This document shows, piece by piece, positions 38,301 through 48,840 of a stretch of 64,000 nucleotides of DNA. The notes beneath the pieces were generated by a model. It worked only from the letters and a program-made list of their open reading frames with translations, was not told the origin of the DNA and made no database searches. The stretch spans positions 19,746,216 to 19,810,215 of the forward strand of contig CM060850.1 of the NCBI GenBank assembly GCA_030737835.1. Direction: 5' to 3'. This DNA comes from Acorus gramineus. Lineage: Eukaryota > Streptophyta > Magnoliopsida > Acorales > Acoraceae. The position numbers and the translations under genes were made by a program. Within the stretch, counting starts at the first letter, position 1, and each line of letters opens with the position of its first letter.

Positions 38301-39361
38301 ATTTTTTTTGACAAAAACAACATTTTTTTCTCTAAAACAGAACTTGAACATCATTTTTTCAACGCAAACTGCATTTTCCAACACAAATATCAATCATAGA
38401 CCCAAACAACAATTTTTTTGATGCAAAGCACATTTTTTCGTCCCAAACATGACGCAAACGACATTTTTCAACCCAAACCCGATTTTTGAACTGAAACAAC
38501 ATATTTTTGAAGCAAATAGCTTTTTTTTTTTTTAACAAAAACACCATTACTTCAACTAAATCTCAATTTTTCGAACCGAACCACATTTTTCAAACCCAAC
38601 ATCATTTTTAGGTGCAGACAACTTTTTCAACACAAACATCTTTTTTACCCGAACAGCATTTTTGACCCAAAACTAAATTTTTCACCCAAACATCATATTT
38701 TGACCCAAACTGCATTTTCCGATCCAAACAATATTTTTTCGATCCCCACACATCATTTTTTGACCCAAATTAAATTTTTTGACCCAGCCCCCATTTTTCT
38801 GACCCAAATAGCATTTTTCAAGCCAATTTTTTTTTTATGCAAGCACCAATTTTCAACCCAAGTATCATTTTTCAAGCCAACCAACATTGATTCGACCCAA
38901 ACCTAAACATTGTATTAACCGAGACATCAATTTTTTTACCCAAACATCAATTACGAACCCAAACAACATTTTTCGTCCCAAACACAATATTTTGGACTCA
39001 AACATCATTTTTTGCCCCAAGCACTATCTTTTGACCCAAACAGTATTTGTCGACCCGAACACCATTTTTTACCCAAACTGCATTTTGTAACCCAAAAAGC
39101 ATATTTGAGCCAAACTGCCTTTTTTTTTTACCCAACAACCAATTTTTTACCCAAATATTATTTTTTGACCCAACCACCATTTTTTCGACTGACACACCTT
39201 TTCGACCGAGACACCATATTTTCAACCGATACTCCATTTTTTGACTTAGAAACCATTTTTTGACCCAGACTCCGTTTTTCCACCGAGATAGCATTTTTCG
39301 TCCTAGAAAACATATTTAAACTCTGACATCATTTTTTACTCAGACTCCATTTTTTCGATCG

Positions 39362-39832
39362 TGGCAATACAGTAGAGAACATAATTAGAAATTCCATGTA
39401 TTTGATAATCCTCCTAGGATAACAAAATACAGTAGAGAAGATAAACAAATTTTATTAATCAATAATTTGAATTCATAATATGATTTACAAGTCTATTTAT
39501 AGGGCAGAGAATCTTTAACAGATTAAGATCTTAACTACTTACTTAAATCTGTTAAATAGAATTTTAACAGATTTTCTAAATTCTATAATCACAAAGAAAT
39601 TCATATCTAATCCTAACTAGTAAATCACAAACAAACTTTATATCTATCCTAACTAATATTGAAATTTGAATTCAAATAATTATTTGAAATTCAAATCTAA
39701 ATATAGTAGCTAAAACAAATAAAATAAATCCTAACAAATTCTAAAACTGCCAAAAGTAGTAAAAATAATAAAAATTGTAAATTATCTATAATTTTCCATT
39801 TGATGGTCCTCAATGCCAATCGAGCGGTCCAT
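39362..39832 (-). mobile_element. Solo-LTR-like insert (copia-like layout)
   Basis: An A+T-rich segment of 471 bp is flanked by the direct repeat GATCG (39357-39361 and 39833-39837). Read on the minus strand it has a TATA-like CTATAAATA (39494-39502) followed about 45 nt downstream by AATAAA (39451-39456), as in an LTR, and ends in TTGCCA. It sits on the boundary between the satellite and the fold-back array. No internal region or second LTR is present. Confidence 0.6.
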
Positions 39833-40040
39833 GATCGTGCTGCATCACTTTTCATAACCGGAAAAAAGAAAACAAAAAACTCCATTTTTTATTGTAGATA
39901 CCAGGTATGCCCCCAAAAAATTCTTTCTAGATTTTTTTTACAATTTTAAATTTTCCATAATTAATAAAAAGTGGGAAACTACCATTTTTTATAAACAGAC
40001 ACCAGAAAACTACACTTTCTAACAAATACAAACCTGAAAA

Positions 40041-40289
40041 GGTTTTTTCTTTTAAGTCCCAATAAACCATTGGATTTAGTGATCGATCCTTCACTTCTTC
40101 ATATTTTCGTTTAAGTTCCCATATTTGAAGGGTATGTTCCTTTTAGTCCCTCGTAATAATTTAGGGATAGGTCCTCCCAGGGACTAAAAAGGAATATATC
40201 ATTTAAGTCTGGAGACTAAAACTAAAATATGAAGAAGTGAGGGATCGATCACTAAATCCAATGGTTTATGAGCACTTAAAAATAAAAAA
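40041..40289. mobile_element. MITE with about 57-bp terminal inverted repeats, in fold-back unit 1
   Basis: The left terminus at about 40041-40107 contains TTTAAGTCCCAATAAACC, then GATTTAGTGATCGATCC. It matches the reverse complement of the right terminus (about 40222-40289) with only a few mismatches. The element is absent from the equivalent places in units 2 and 3, which gives the empty site AACC-AGAAAATAG. It has no coding capacity. Confidence 0.85.
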
Positions 40290-40600
40290 CCCAACCAGAA
40301 AATAGAAACAACCCTTTTTACAATATAGAAATAAAAAAACAATCTATTTTTCACAAACAGATATATCGACTATGGTTCTTCTTAGTCGATTCTTGCCTTC
40401 AAATAATGTTTTGGTGCATTGGTGTTGTCGTAGTTATGTTTTTTTGTTATGCATATGGTGATTTTGTTGTGAGGTTTTGGTAGGCTTATACAACTATATT
40501 TTGAGAAATTAGGGTATGGTTGAAATCCTTGTTCTGTTAGCTTTCCAACGCATCTTTCGGATTGAGAATTGTATCGGTTGAGTTTTGAGTAATTTAGTGC

Positions 40601-40696
40601 CCAGGGGTCCGTCTGGTTCCTCGACGGACCCTCTTGGAGGCCAGCCACCACGACGGCCCTGTGGAGAGTCCGTCGAGGAACCAGACAGACCCCTGG
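40601..40696. repeat. Hairpin core of fold-back unit 1
   Basis: Arms 40601-40632 and 40665-40696 are nearly perfect reverse complements. The left arm runs CCAGGGGTCCGTCTGGTTCC and on through CTCGACGGACC, with a 32-nt spacer between the arms. Flanking DNA (about 40340-40600 against 40697-40960) continues the palindrome with lower identity. Confidence 0.88.
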
Positions 40697-42447
40697 TCAC
40701 AAATTTGCTCATAACACAACCGATGCACATCTGATTCTCAATCCGTAAGTTGAGTTGAAAAACTAACGGAACAAGGATTCCAACCATATCCTAATTTCAG
40801 AAAATGAAGCTCTAGAGATCCTCCAAAACTATACAACAAAATGACTATATCCGTAGAAAAAAAAACATAACCAGAACAAAAGCTAATGCACCTAAACTTA
40901 ATTCAAAGACGTGAAACAACTCAGGAAAACCACAGTCCTAACACCTTTACATTAAAAAAAAGTAAATACTTTTTTGCTTTCTCGTTGTAGAAAAGGGAAG
41001 TTTTCTGTTTCCAGATTCTCTTTGTCGAAAAGCGTAGTGTTATGCTTTCTGCTTTCTGTTTAAGAAAAAGGGTAGTTTTTTTTTGCTGTTTTCCTGCTTA
41101 TTAAAAAGGGCACTTTGCTGGTAACTATTTATCAGATGGTGTTGTTTTCTGTTTTCTAGTATCTGTTTATTAAAAATCGTAGTTTTCCAATTTTTGTTTA
41201 CTATTTCTAAAATATTGTAATTTTCTTTTTTTCAGTTTTTGTTTATTTAAAAATGTAGTTTCCTGTTTTCCTTTTTTTTAGCAGTAGCTTTCCCTTTTCA
41301 AATTTTCTGTTTATAATAAAGGGCAGTCTTCTCTTTTATGTTTTTTAAAAGGGTCGATATCTGTTTTCTACTGATTAAAAATGTTAGTTTCCTATTTTCT
41401 GGCTTTCTGTGTTTTAGAAAGAGTAGTTCTCTGTTTTTCGTTTGTCAAGAATGATACTTTTTTGTTTCCTGTATTTTAAGAAAATGTAATTTTCTGTCAA
41501 GAGTAGCCTTCACTTTTCTGTTAATGAAAAATGATAGTTTTCCTTGTTTTATTAATTTTAAAAAATTTCAAAATTGTAAGTTTTTTTAATTGAAAAAACT
41601 ACCTTTATTTCCTCAGCAGAAAACCAAATGTTCTTTGTGAAACAAAAATGCCCCTTTTTAATAAACGTATAACATAAAACTACCATTTTCAATAAATAGA
41701 AAATATAAAACTACCATTTCTGAAAAACAGAAACGGGAGAAATCAACTTTTGAAAAACAAACTCAAGAAAACGGAAAGCTACACTTTTTTAATAAATAGA
41801 GACGAGAAAACGAAAAACTATCCTTTGTAATAAGTAGAAAAAAATGAGAGGTACCCTTTCTTGGTAAACAGAAAGCAGAAAATTGAAAACTAATATATGT
41901 AATATGCTAAAAACAGAAAACTACCTTTCTTAATAAATAAATGAATAATAGAAAATTAACCTTTTTCATAACCGGAAAATAGAAAACAAAAAACTCCATT
42001 TTTTTAATTGTAGATACTAGGTATGCCCCCAAAAATTCTTTCTGGATTTTTTTACAATTTTAAATTTTCAATAATTAATAAAAAGCGGGAAACTACCATT
42101 TTTTATAAACAAACACCAGAAACTACACTTTCCAACAAATACAAACCAGAAAATAGAAAACTACCCTTTTTACTATGTAGAAATAAAGAAACTACTTATT
42201 TCTCACATATAGATATAACGACTATGGTCGATTCTTACCTTCAAATAATGTTTTGGTGCATTGGCTTTGTTGAAGTAATGTTCTTTTTTATGCATATGGT
42301 GATATTCTAGTGAGGTTTTGGAGGACTTATACCACTCTATTTTGAGAAATTAGGGTATGGTTGGAATCCTTGTTCTGTTAGCTTTCCAAAGCATCATTCG
42401 GATTGAGAATCGAATGTGTATCAGTTGAGTTTTGAGCAATTTAGTGC

Positions 42448-42570
42448 CCAGGGGTCCGTTTGGTTCCTCGACTGACCCTCCAGGGGGCCGTCGACCACGA
42501 CTGCTCAAGGTCGGGCCGTCGGGGTCGGTGGCTCCCTCATGAGTTCATCGAGGAACCAGATAGACCTTGG
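42448..42570. repeat. Hairpin core of fold-back unit 2
   Basis: This is the same core as in unit 1, with arms 42448-42480 and 42541-42570. The arms have several mismatches (GTTTGGTTCC, ACTGACC), and the loop is longer and GC-rich, with GGCCGTCG words. Confidence 0.8.
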
Positions 42571-45405
42571 TCACAAATTTGCTCATAACTCAACCAATAA
42601 ACATCCGATTCTCAATCCGGAAGTTTGTTGAAAAGCTAAAGGAACAAGGATTCCAACCATATCCTAATTTTAGAAATTGAAGCTCTAGAGATCCTCCAAA
42701 ACAACACAACAAAATGACTACATGCGTAAAAAAAAAAACATAACCAGAACAAAAGTCAATGCACCTAAACATAATTCAAAGACGCGAAACGACTAAGGAA
42801 AACCACAGTTCTAAAACATTTATATATAAAAAAAAAATAGTTTTTTGCTTTCTCCTTACAGAAAAGGGTAGTTTTCTGTTTCCAAATTCTCTTTGTCAAA
42901 TTGCGTAGTGTTATGCTTTCTGTTTATGAAAAATGGTAGTTTTTTGTTTGTTGTTTTTCTGTTTATTAAAAAGGGCACTTTGCTAGTAACTGTTTTATGA
43001 GAAGGTGTTTTTTTTTTTTTTTTTTTTTTTTCTGTTTTCTAGTCTTTATTTATGAAAAAGAGTAGTTTTCCGCTTTTTGTTTACTATTTCAAAAATAGTG
43101 TAATTTTCTTTTTTTAGGTTTTTGCTTTTCAAAAAATGTCATTTCCTATTTTCCTTTTTTTTTAACAGTACTTTCTGTTTTCTGATTTTCTATTTATAAA
43201 GAAGGGTAGTTTTCCCTTTTATGTTTTTTAAAAAGGTTGATTTCTGTTTTTTACTGATTAAAAATTTTAGTTTCCTGTTTTCTGGCTTTCTGTTTTTAGA
43301 AAGAGTAGTTCTTTGTTTTTCGTTTGTTAAGGATACTTTTTTGTTTCCTGTATTTTAAAAAAATGTAATTTTCTGTCAAAAATAGTCTTCTCTTTTATGT
43401 TTATGAAAAATGATAGTTTACCGTGTTTTATTAATTTTAAAAAATTCAAAATTGTAAGTTTTTTTAATTAAAAAAACTTTCTTTATTCACTCAGCAGAAA
43501 TCCAAAGGCTTTTTACGAAAGAAAAATGCCCTTTTTAATAAACGTATAACAGAAAATTGTCATTTTCAGAAAACAGAAAATAGCAAACTACCATTTCTGA
43601 CAAACAGAAACCAGAAATCAACTTTTACGAAAGCTACACTTTTTAATAAACAGAGACCAGAAAACGGAAAAATATCCTTCGTAATAAGTAGAAAGAAGTG
43701 AGAGGTACCCTTTTTTGGTAAACAGAAAGAAGAAAAGAAAAACTAGTATTTTTAATTTGCTGAAAATAGAAAACTACCTTTCTTAACAAATAAATAAATA
43801 ATAGAAAACTAACCTTTTTCATAACCGGAAAATAGAAAACAAAAACTCAATTTTTTATTGTAGATACCAGGTATGTCCTCCAAAAATTCTTTCTGGATTT
43901 TTTTTAAAATTTTACATTTTCCATAATTAATAAAAAAGTGGGAAACTACCATTGTTTATAAACAGACACCAGAAAACTACACTTTCTGACAAATACATAT
44001 CAGAAAATAGAAAACTATCATTTTTACTATTATGCCTGTGTCACTTGGAGCCTTATTTTTCGATCGAGCCACCTACAGGAGTTGGAGCACTCTGATTGAA
44101 AATTTGGCTACATAATTTTTCTCCTAGAAGTTATGTATTTCCGATTTGGTATTTGGATTTAATTTTTTTTAAAATCCAAGGTGAAGAGGTTTAAATATGA
44201 TTTTATCATGAGATGCTCATTTTTGTGTTAGCTTTCACACAAAAGTGGAATTAGATCAATTGGATTCATGTAGTAAAAGTTATGGGTATTTTTCCAAGTA
44301 TACCCCGGGGATGAAAAATTCTGGCAGCAGCCCTGTTCAATGTTTAGCTCTCATTTCGGAATAGCTGGAGGGATTATTTGATCTTGGCATAAACATGAAA
44401 GTTGTAGATAATCTTCTTGGCTTTCCAAAGGATCTTGAATTGTGCAATTCGGAGCTATATCGTGGAAGTTATGGCTGTTCTAGTGAAGCCCGTCCAGAAT
44501 TTCTAGTCAGGGATGATTTGGTCTTGTTTCCCCCCACCAACTCACTTTATTTCCATTTAAAGCCCCTTTTTTTGGTGGAAATCTCTCACTCTCTCTCACT
44601 CTCGTCTCCCTCTCCCTCTCTGTTTTTTTTGTGTGTGCTGTTAATGGAGGAAAGGATGAAGAAGAAGCACAAGAAAGAGTGAGAAAGGGTGAGAAAAGGT
44701 GAGCATGTGTTGTTGTTGTTGTTGTTTCTCTTCTCTCAATCCCCTTCTCATGCCCTTGCACCCCTGTTTTCTGCCAAGAAGGGCTGGTGGAGAGGCTGAA
44801 GAGATGGTGGTAGTTGTGGTGGTGGTTGAGGTGGTCGTGGGTGTGTCGATAACCCCGCATCTCCCCATTTCCCTCCCCCTGTTTCGGTAAGGCAGCTCAC
44901 TGTCTTTTAAAGATCTCAGTGAATCTAGTATTTATAGGCATATTTTTAGGATTATGTCTTCTTATGATTTGATCATCTATGTGTCTAGATGTTATATATG
45001 AAATATGGGGTCATTATGATATCTGTGTTGTAAGTTAGAACCTGTTTTGTATGGCCTGTCCAGATTCGCGTAGGAATTGACCTGCTTCTGGAAATAATTT
45101 GTTTCGGGCTTGTAGAGGCAAAATTAGGTTCTAATGTCTGCATGGATTATGATCCCAGCATATCAGAGAATGTGCATGATTTATTTCATAATTTTTGGAA
45201 GTGTATTGGGTGCTGTGGAGACCAATTAGTAGGGCTGGTTGCAGCAGGTTTGGCAGTTTTGCTTGGTTGAGTGTCAAGGAGTTGTTTGCATGTGTTTTGG
45301 GTGATAATATGGAAGTATCAGGGGTTAAGGCCTTCATGAAGTAGGCTTATATGTGTGATAGGAGGTTCCATATTTTAATTGTGGATCATTGGTTGTGTTT
45401 TGCAG

Positions 45406-45441
45406 ATCTCGTAGACCGGACGCGCGACGATCCGGGTATCT
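45406..45441 (+). other. Exon-like 36-nt segment of P1
   Basis: The segment is preceded by TTTTGCAG and followed by GTGAGTGG, both good splice consensus. It is conserved in sequence and length in elements E, A and B of the same family. Splicing is inferred and not shown. Confidence 0.45.
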
Positions 45442-46188
45442 GTGAGTGGTTTGATCCAATCCCCCCCCCTCGGGATGCGCTCGACGCGCGTAGTCGCGCG
45501 TCGCGCATCGATGGGCCCCCCTAGCTATACTACTTGTGTAGATAAGTAGTATGGCCATGCTTAAACTATAATATGTTAGATATCTTGCATGCTAGGCTTA
45601 TATTGCATGTATTGTATCCATGTATGAATGATTGTATCGAATGCGCCCCTCTAGTATGGGCATCTATTTTTGTAATGTGTATGGATGTATAGAATATGGC
45701 ATGCCTTAGGTAGTCCATATTAATTGGAATATCCAGTATGATTAAGTCTGGGTTAATAACGGGCACCTGCCTAATATTCCCTTGCGATAAGACTCGAGGG
45801 CGTGGTGTAGTTGTTGCGCCCATGCTAATGGGGCAAAGCTATGACCAGCTTCATGAGATGATGATCTCTCTTGCCCTCTCCCTCTGAACGAACTGAGTAA
45901 GTAGATGCGATTTCCTACTCAACTCAGGTTCGTTTGGAATATTGGTATGCAATTGTTAGTGCGTGAGATCACGCTTGACCCTTTCTTTTAAGTTGGTGAT
46001 ATCCAACGCATGCTTAAGTTATGCCTTGTGTGCTTATATGATTAATGGCCACATATGCATGTTTAAGTGGGCCATACCATGTATGAATTGTTGTTTATGA
46101 TGTAAATCCATGTTAGGGGTCACCCTTATGGTCAATTATTAGATGATTGTGCATATGGTTCATGCACATAGCTAGATATAATTCTCCT

Positions 46189-46190
<2 letters not shown>

Positions 46191-46224
<34 letters not shown>
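46191..46224. repeat. (AT)17 microsatellite in P1
   Basis: A pure AT dinucleotide run of 34 nt is present in P1. It is lacking at the corresponding point of element B (near 57505), which has only a short A+T-rich stretch. Confidence 0.93.
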
Positions 46225-46228
<4 letters not shown>

Positions 46229-47875
46229 ATGTTAAAACTGATAGGCGTATCTGAAATAGGCGTGGGTATGACCCGCTGTCGGGTTGTACCTTATTAGTTA
46301 GAGCGCTAGCGATGTAATCGCCCCGTGCATCCGAGCGATGCACTCGTTTGGAATTCAGGAGAATTCATTATCTTATCGGTTTTGTTAAGCCGGTAGTTGG
46401 GGCATTAAGCTAGGCCTACCCGTGCTAGGCGTGTATATGAACCGCCTGTTGGGTTATGTGCCTTGGGATTATTTCTGCGTGAGAGCAGAGGCAAACCCCT
46501 TTGTGTCCGAGTGACGCAACCGTGTGGGAGTACAATAGTGTTCGATATCATCGATATGTGATTATCGAGAGTAGTTGTTTTTCCATTGGGTTCGCTTTGC
46601 GAACATGGAATGTTTACTCCCAATGTCGTCCGAGTTGAAGAGGCCTGGGTTGTAGCTATCCTGACAGAGGGCTCCCATCCGTAGGTACCACCGATGCGTT
46701 CGGAAGCGTACTGATCGTGGGAGTGTACCAGGTAGAGGCTACCCGGGAGAGGGTTAACGAATGACATTGCGAGCGTGGAATCGTTCTCCCCTTCATTGGA
46801 TCCGATGTAGGAACTTCCCGGCGTTGGAAAAGCTGTCCTGACAGAGGGCTCCCATCCGTAGGTACCACCGAGGCGTTCGGAAGCGTACTGATCGTGGGAG
46901 TATACCAGGTAGTGACTACCCGGGGAAAGGGCTACCGGTGGACCAAGGGTGTAGAGCAGTCTAAGTCTCTTCCAAAAGTCCTATGTCACCTGTAAAGGGT
47001 GAGGGTGAGGATGAGGTGAAGACACGTCGCCGCGTGACCCATTCGTGGTTCGTCCATTCCCATAGTTGTTGGGTCTGGTTGCGTATCGATGTTCAAAGAC
47101 ATCGTTGGGCAGTTATCTCGATGTAGATGATCCAGTAGTGTTGTGTAGACCAGTAATTCCGGGTCTCGTCGACCAACGATATGGTCTCTCCCCAAGAGAC
47201 CCAAGAGTCTCCCTCCGGGAGTGAGGGTGAGGTTGGTGATCCAGTAGTGTTGTGTGGACCAGTAATCCCGGGTCTCCTTGACCAACGGTATGGTCTCTCC
47301 CCAAAAGACCCAAGAGTCTTCCTCCGGGAGTGAGGGTGAGGGTGAGGTTACCTGTTATCCATTGGGTTTCTACCCATGTTTTTCCTTGAAAGGAAATTGT
47401 GTTAGCATTGAATTGTTGTATGGTGATTGGTTTCCAGCCACTCACTGAGCTTGTAGCTCACCCCTCGCATACTGTTTCTTTCAGGGGCAGTGTTGAGCGT
47501 GGAGCGGGAGCTTTCCTGTGGCGTGGTCTTATGGGCGTGGAGCGTTCTTTCGGCGGGTGGCGAGTGCGAGGCTGTCAGCAGTCCTAGAGTCATTTTATGT
47601 ATTGTAAATCGTGCATGTGACACAGGTTGTATTTTATTTGGTCTAGACTTGGCTCTCACAGGACAGTGATTGTGTATTCGAGTCTGTAATAATGTTTTTG
47701 GTTTATAGACATTGTTTATATATTATGCTTCCGCTTTTCAGTTAGTTATCATTATCTTTGCTTTGCCACCTTGTGTGTTGTTGTTGGAGTCTTTATTGAC
47801 CTCAGGTATTGATAGCTGATATTTCATTATTGCCACGTCTCGAGGACGGCCGCCCTGGGGCGTGACATTTACTAT

Positions 47876-48530
47876 GTCGAAATGACAAAACAACCTATTT
47901 TTCACAAACAGATATGACGACTGCGGTTCTTCTTAGTCGATCCTTGCCTTCAAATAATGTTTTGGTGCATTGGCTTTGTTCGAGTTCTATTTTTTTTTAT
48001 GGATATTGTGATTTTATTGTGAAGTTTTGGAGGCCTTATACAACTCTATTTTGAGAAATTAAGGTGTGGTTGGAATCCTTATTCTGTTAGCTTTCCAACG
48101 CATCTTCCAGATTGAGAATCGCATGTGTATCAATTGAGTTTTGAGCAATTTAGTGCCCAATGGTCCGTCTGGTTCCTCGACGGACCCTCTTGGGGGCGGT
48201 CAACCACGACGGCTCAAGGTGGGCCGTCGGGGTCGACAGCCCACTGGTGGGTCCGTCGAGGAACCAGAAAGACCCCTAGTCACAAATTTGCTCATAACCC
48301 AACCGATACATATTCGATTCTCAATCCGGAAGTTGCGTTGGAAAGCTAACGGAGCAAGGATTCCAACCATATCCTAATTTCAGAAAATGAAGCTCTAGAG
48401 GTCCTCCAAAATCATACAACAAAATGACTGTATGCGTAGAAAACAAAATATAATCAGAACAAAAGCCAACGCACCAAAACATAATTCGAAGACGTGAAAT
48501 GACTCAAGAAAACCACAGTCCTAACACCTT
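47876..48530. repeat. Right part of fold-back unit 3 with hairpin core
   Basis: The unit resumes after P1. Its core has arms 48157-48189 and 48249-48278, with CGTCTGGTTCCTCGACGG facing its complement. The right arm stops at CCTAACACCTT, where element F begins. Confidence 0.85.
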
Positions 48531-48840
48531 TGTTACACTCCGAAGCGGCCATCCCGGGGACCGTACCAATCATACAATATCATACTCAAGAGACCAATAA
48601 TGACTCCAATTAAAATGAAACAATAACCAACAATAATCGCATAAATAACAGGGTAACAGGGAAGCGATAGCTAATTAAAAGTACATATAAGTCTGTAAAT
48701 CAAAAACATTATTACAGACTCGAATACGCAATCACTGTCCTGTGAGAGCCCAAGTCTAGTCCAAATACAACCACATGTGCAACACGCACGATTACTAATA
48801 CATACACAAAAAGAAATAGGATTGATGACAGCCTCGCCAT
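48531..48840 (-). mobile_element. Terminal fragment F of the solo-LTR-like family
   Basis: The fragment starts TGTTACACTCCGAAGCGGCC, the family terminus in minus orientation. It runs for about 310 bp, including ATTACAGACTCGAATAC and CACTGTCCTGTGAGAGCC. It then changes abruptly near 48840 into family sequence of the opposite orientation (G). The direct join of two inverted partial copies indicates a rearrangement. Confidence 0.75.

Larger units (their letters stand above)
29447..39356 (-). repeat. Degenerate minisatellite array S2 (opposite polarity)
   Basis: The same unit family as S1 appears in reverse complement, as ACCATTTTTCGACCCAAAC and variants, for almost 10 kb. The array is interrupted by a MITE (29691-30034) and an unrelated segment (34855-35382). 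Toward its right end (39180-39356) units shift to a GACCCAGAC/ACCGAGAC variant that also marks the array at 63.7 kb. Confidence 0.93.
44028..47867 (+). mobile_element. Solo-LTR-like element P1, 3.84 kb, in fold-back unit 3
   Basis: The element splits unit 3 between TTTAC (44023-44027) and a second TTTAC (47868-47872). The intact site in unit 2 (CTTTTTACTATGTAG) confirms that this is an insertion with a 5-bp target-site duplication. It starts TATTATGCC, where relatives start TGTTATGCC, and ends GGGGCGTGACA, so the ancestral termini were TG...CA. It encodes no protein. It carries a promoter-like CT-rich stretch near 44590-44620, a 36-nt exon-like piece (45406-45441), a polypyrimidine acceptor before GGGGCAGTG at 47484, and internal direct repeats (period 177 bp at about 46661/46838, and 109 bp at about 47129/47238). 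Confidence 0.85.
39840..48530. repeat. Array of large inverted-repeat (fold-back) units
   Basis: About 2.5 units occur in tandem, and each is itself palindromic. Direct-repeat landmarks such as TTCATAACCGGAAAA recur near 39853, 41967 and 43819, a spacing of about 1.86 kb after subtracting the MITE in unit 1. Within a unit, a left arm of degenerate GAAAACTACC-TTTTTAATAAACAG subrepeats and a unique arm meet their reverse complements (GGTAGTTTTCTGTTT) across a hairpin core. Neighbouring units also meet as palindromes, at about 41592 and 43465. Unit 3 is split by element P1 and cut at 48530 by element F. There is no coding capacity. Confidence 0.85.

Noticed and set aside
29447-39356. The CCCAAAC words of S2 as telomere-like repeats
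   Set aside because: The unit is 19-21 bp and A/T-rich. There are no runs of CCCTAAA, so any likeness to telomeric DNA is superficial.
44641-44890. Short plus- and minus-strand frames in P1 near a CT-rich leader as a gene
   Set aside because: They are runs of GTTGTT/GGTGGT microsatellite-like DNA and are not conserved in the other copies of the element.
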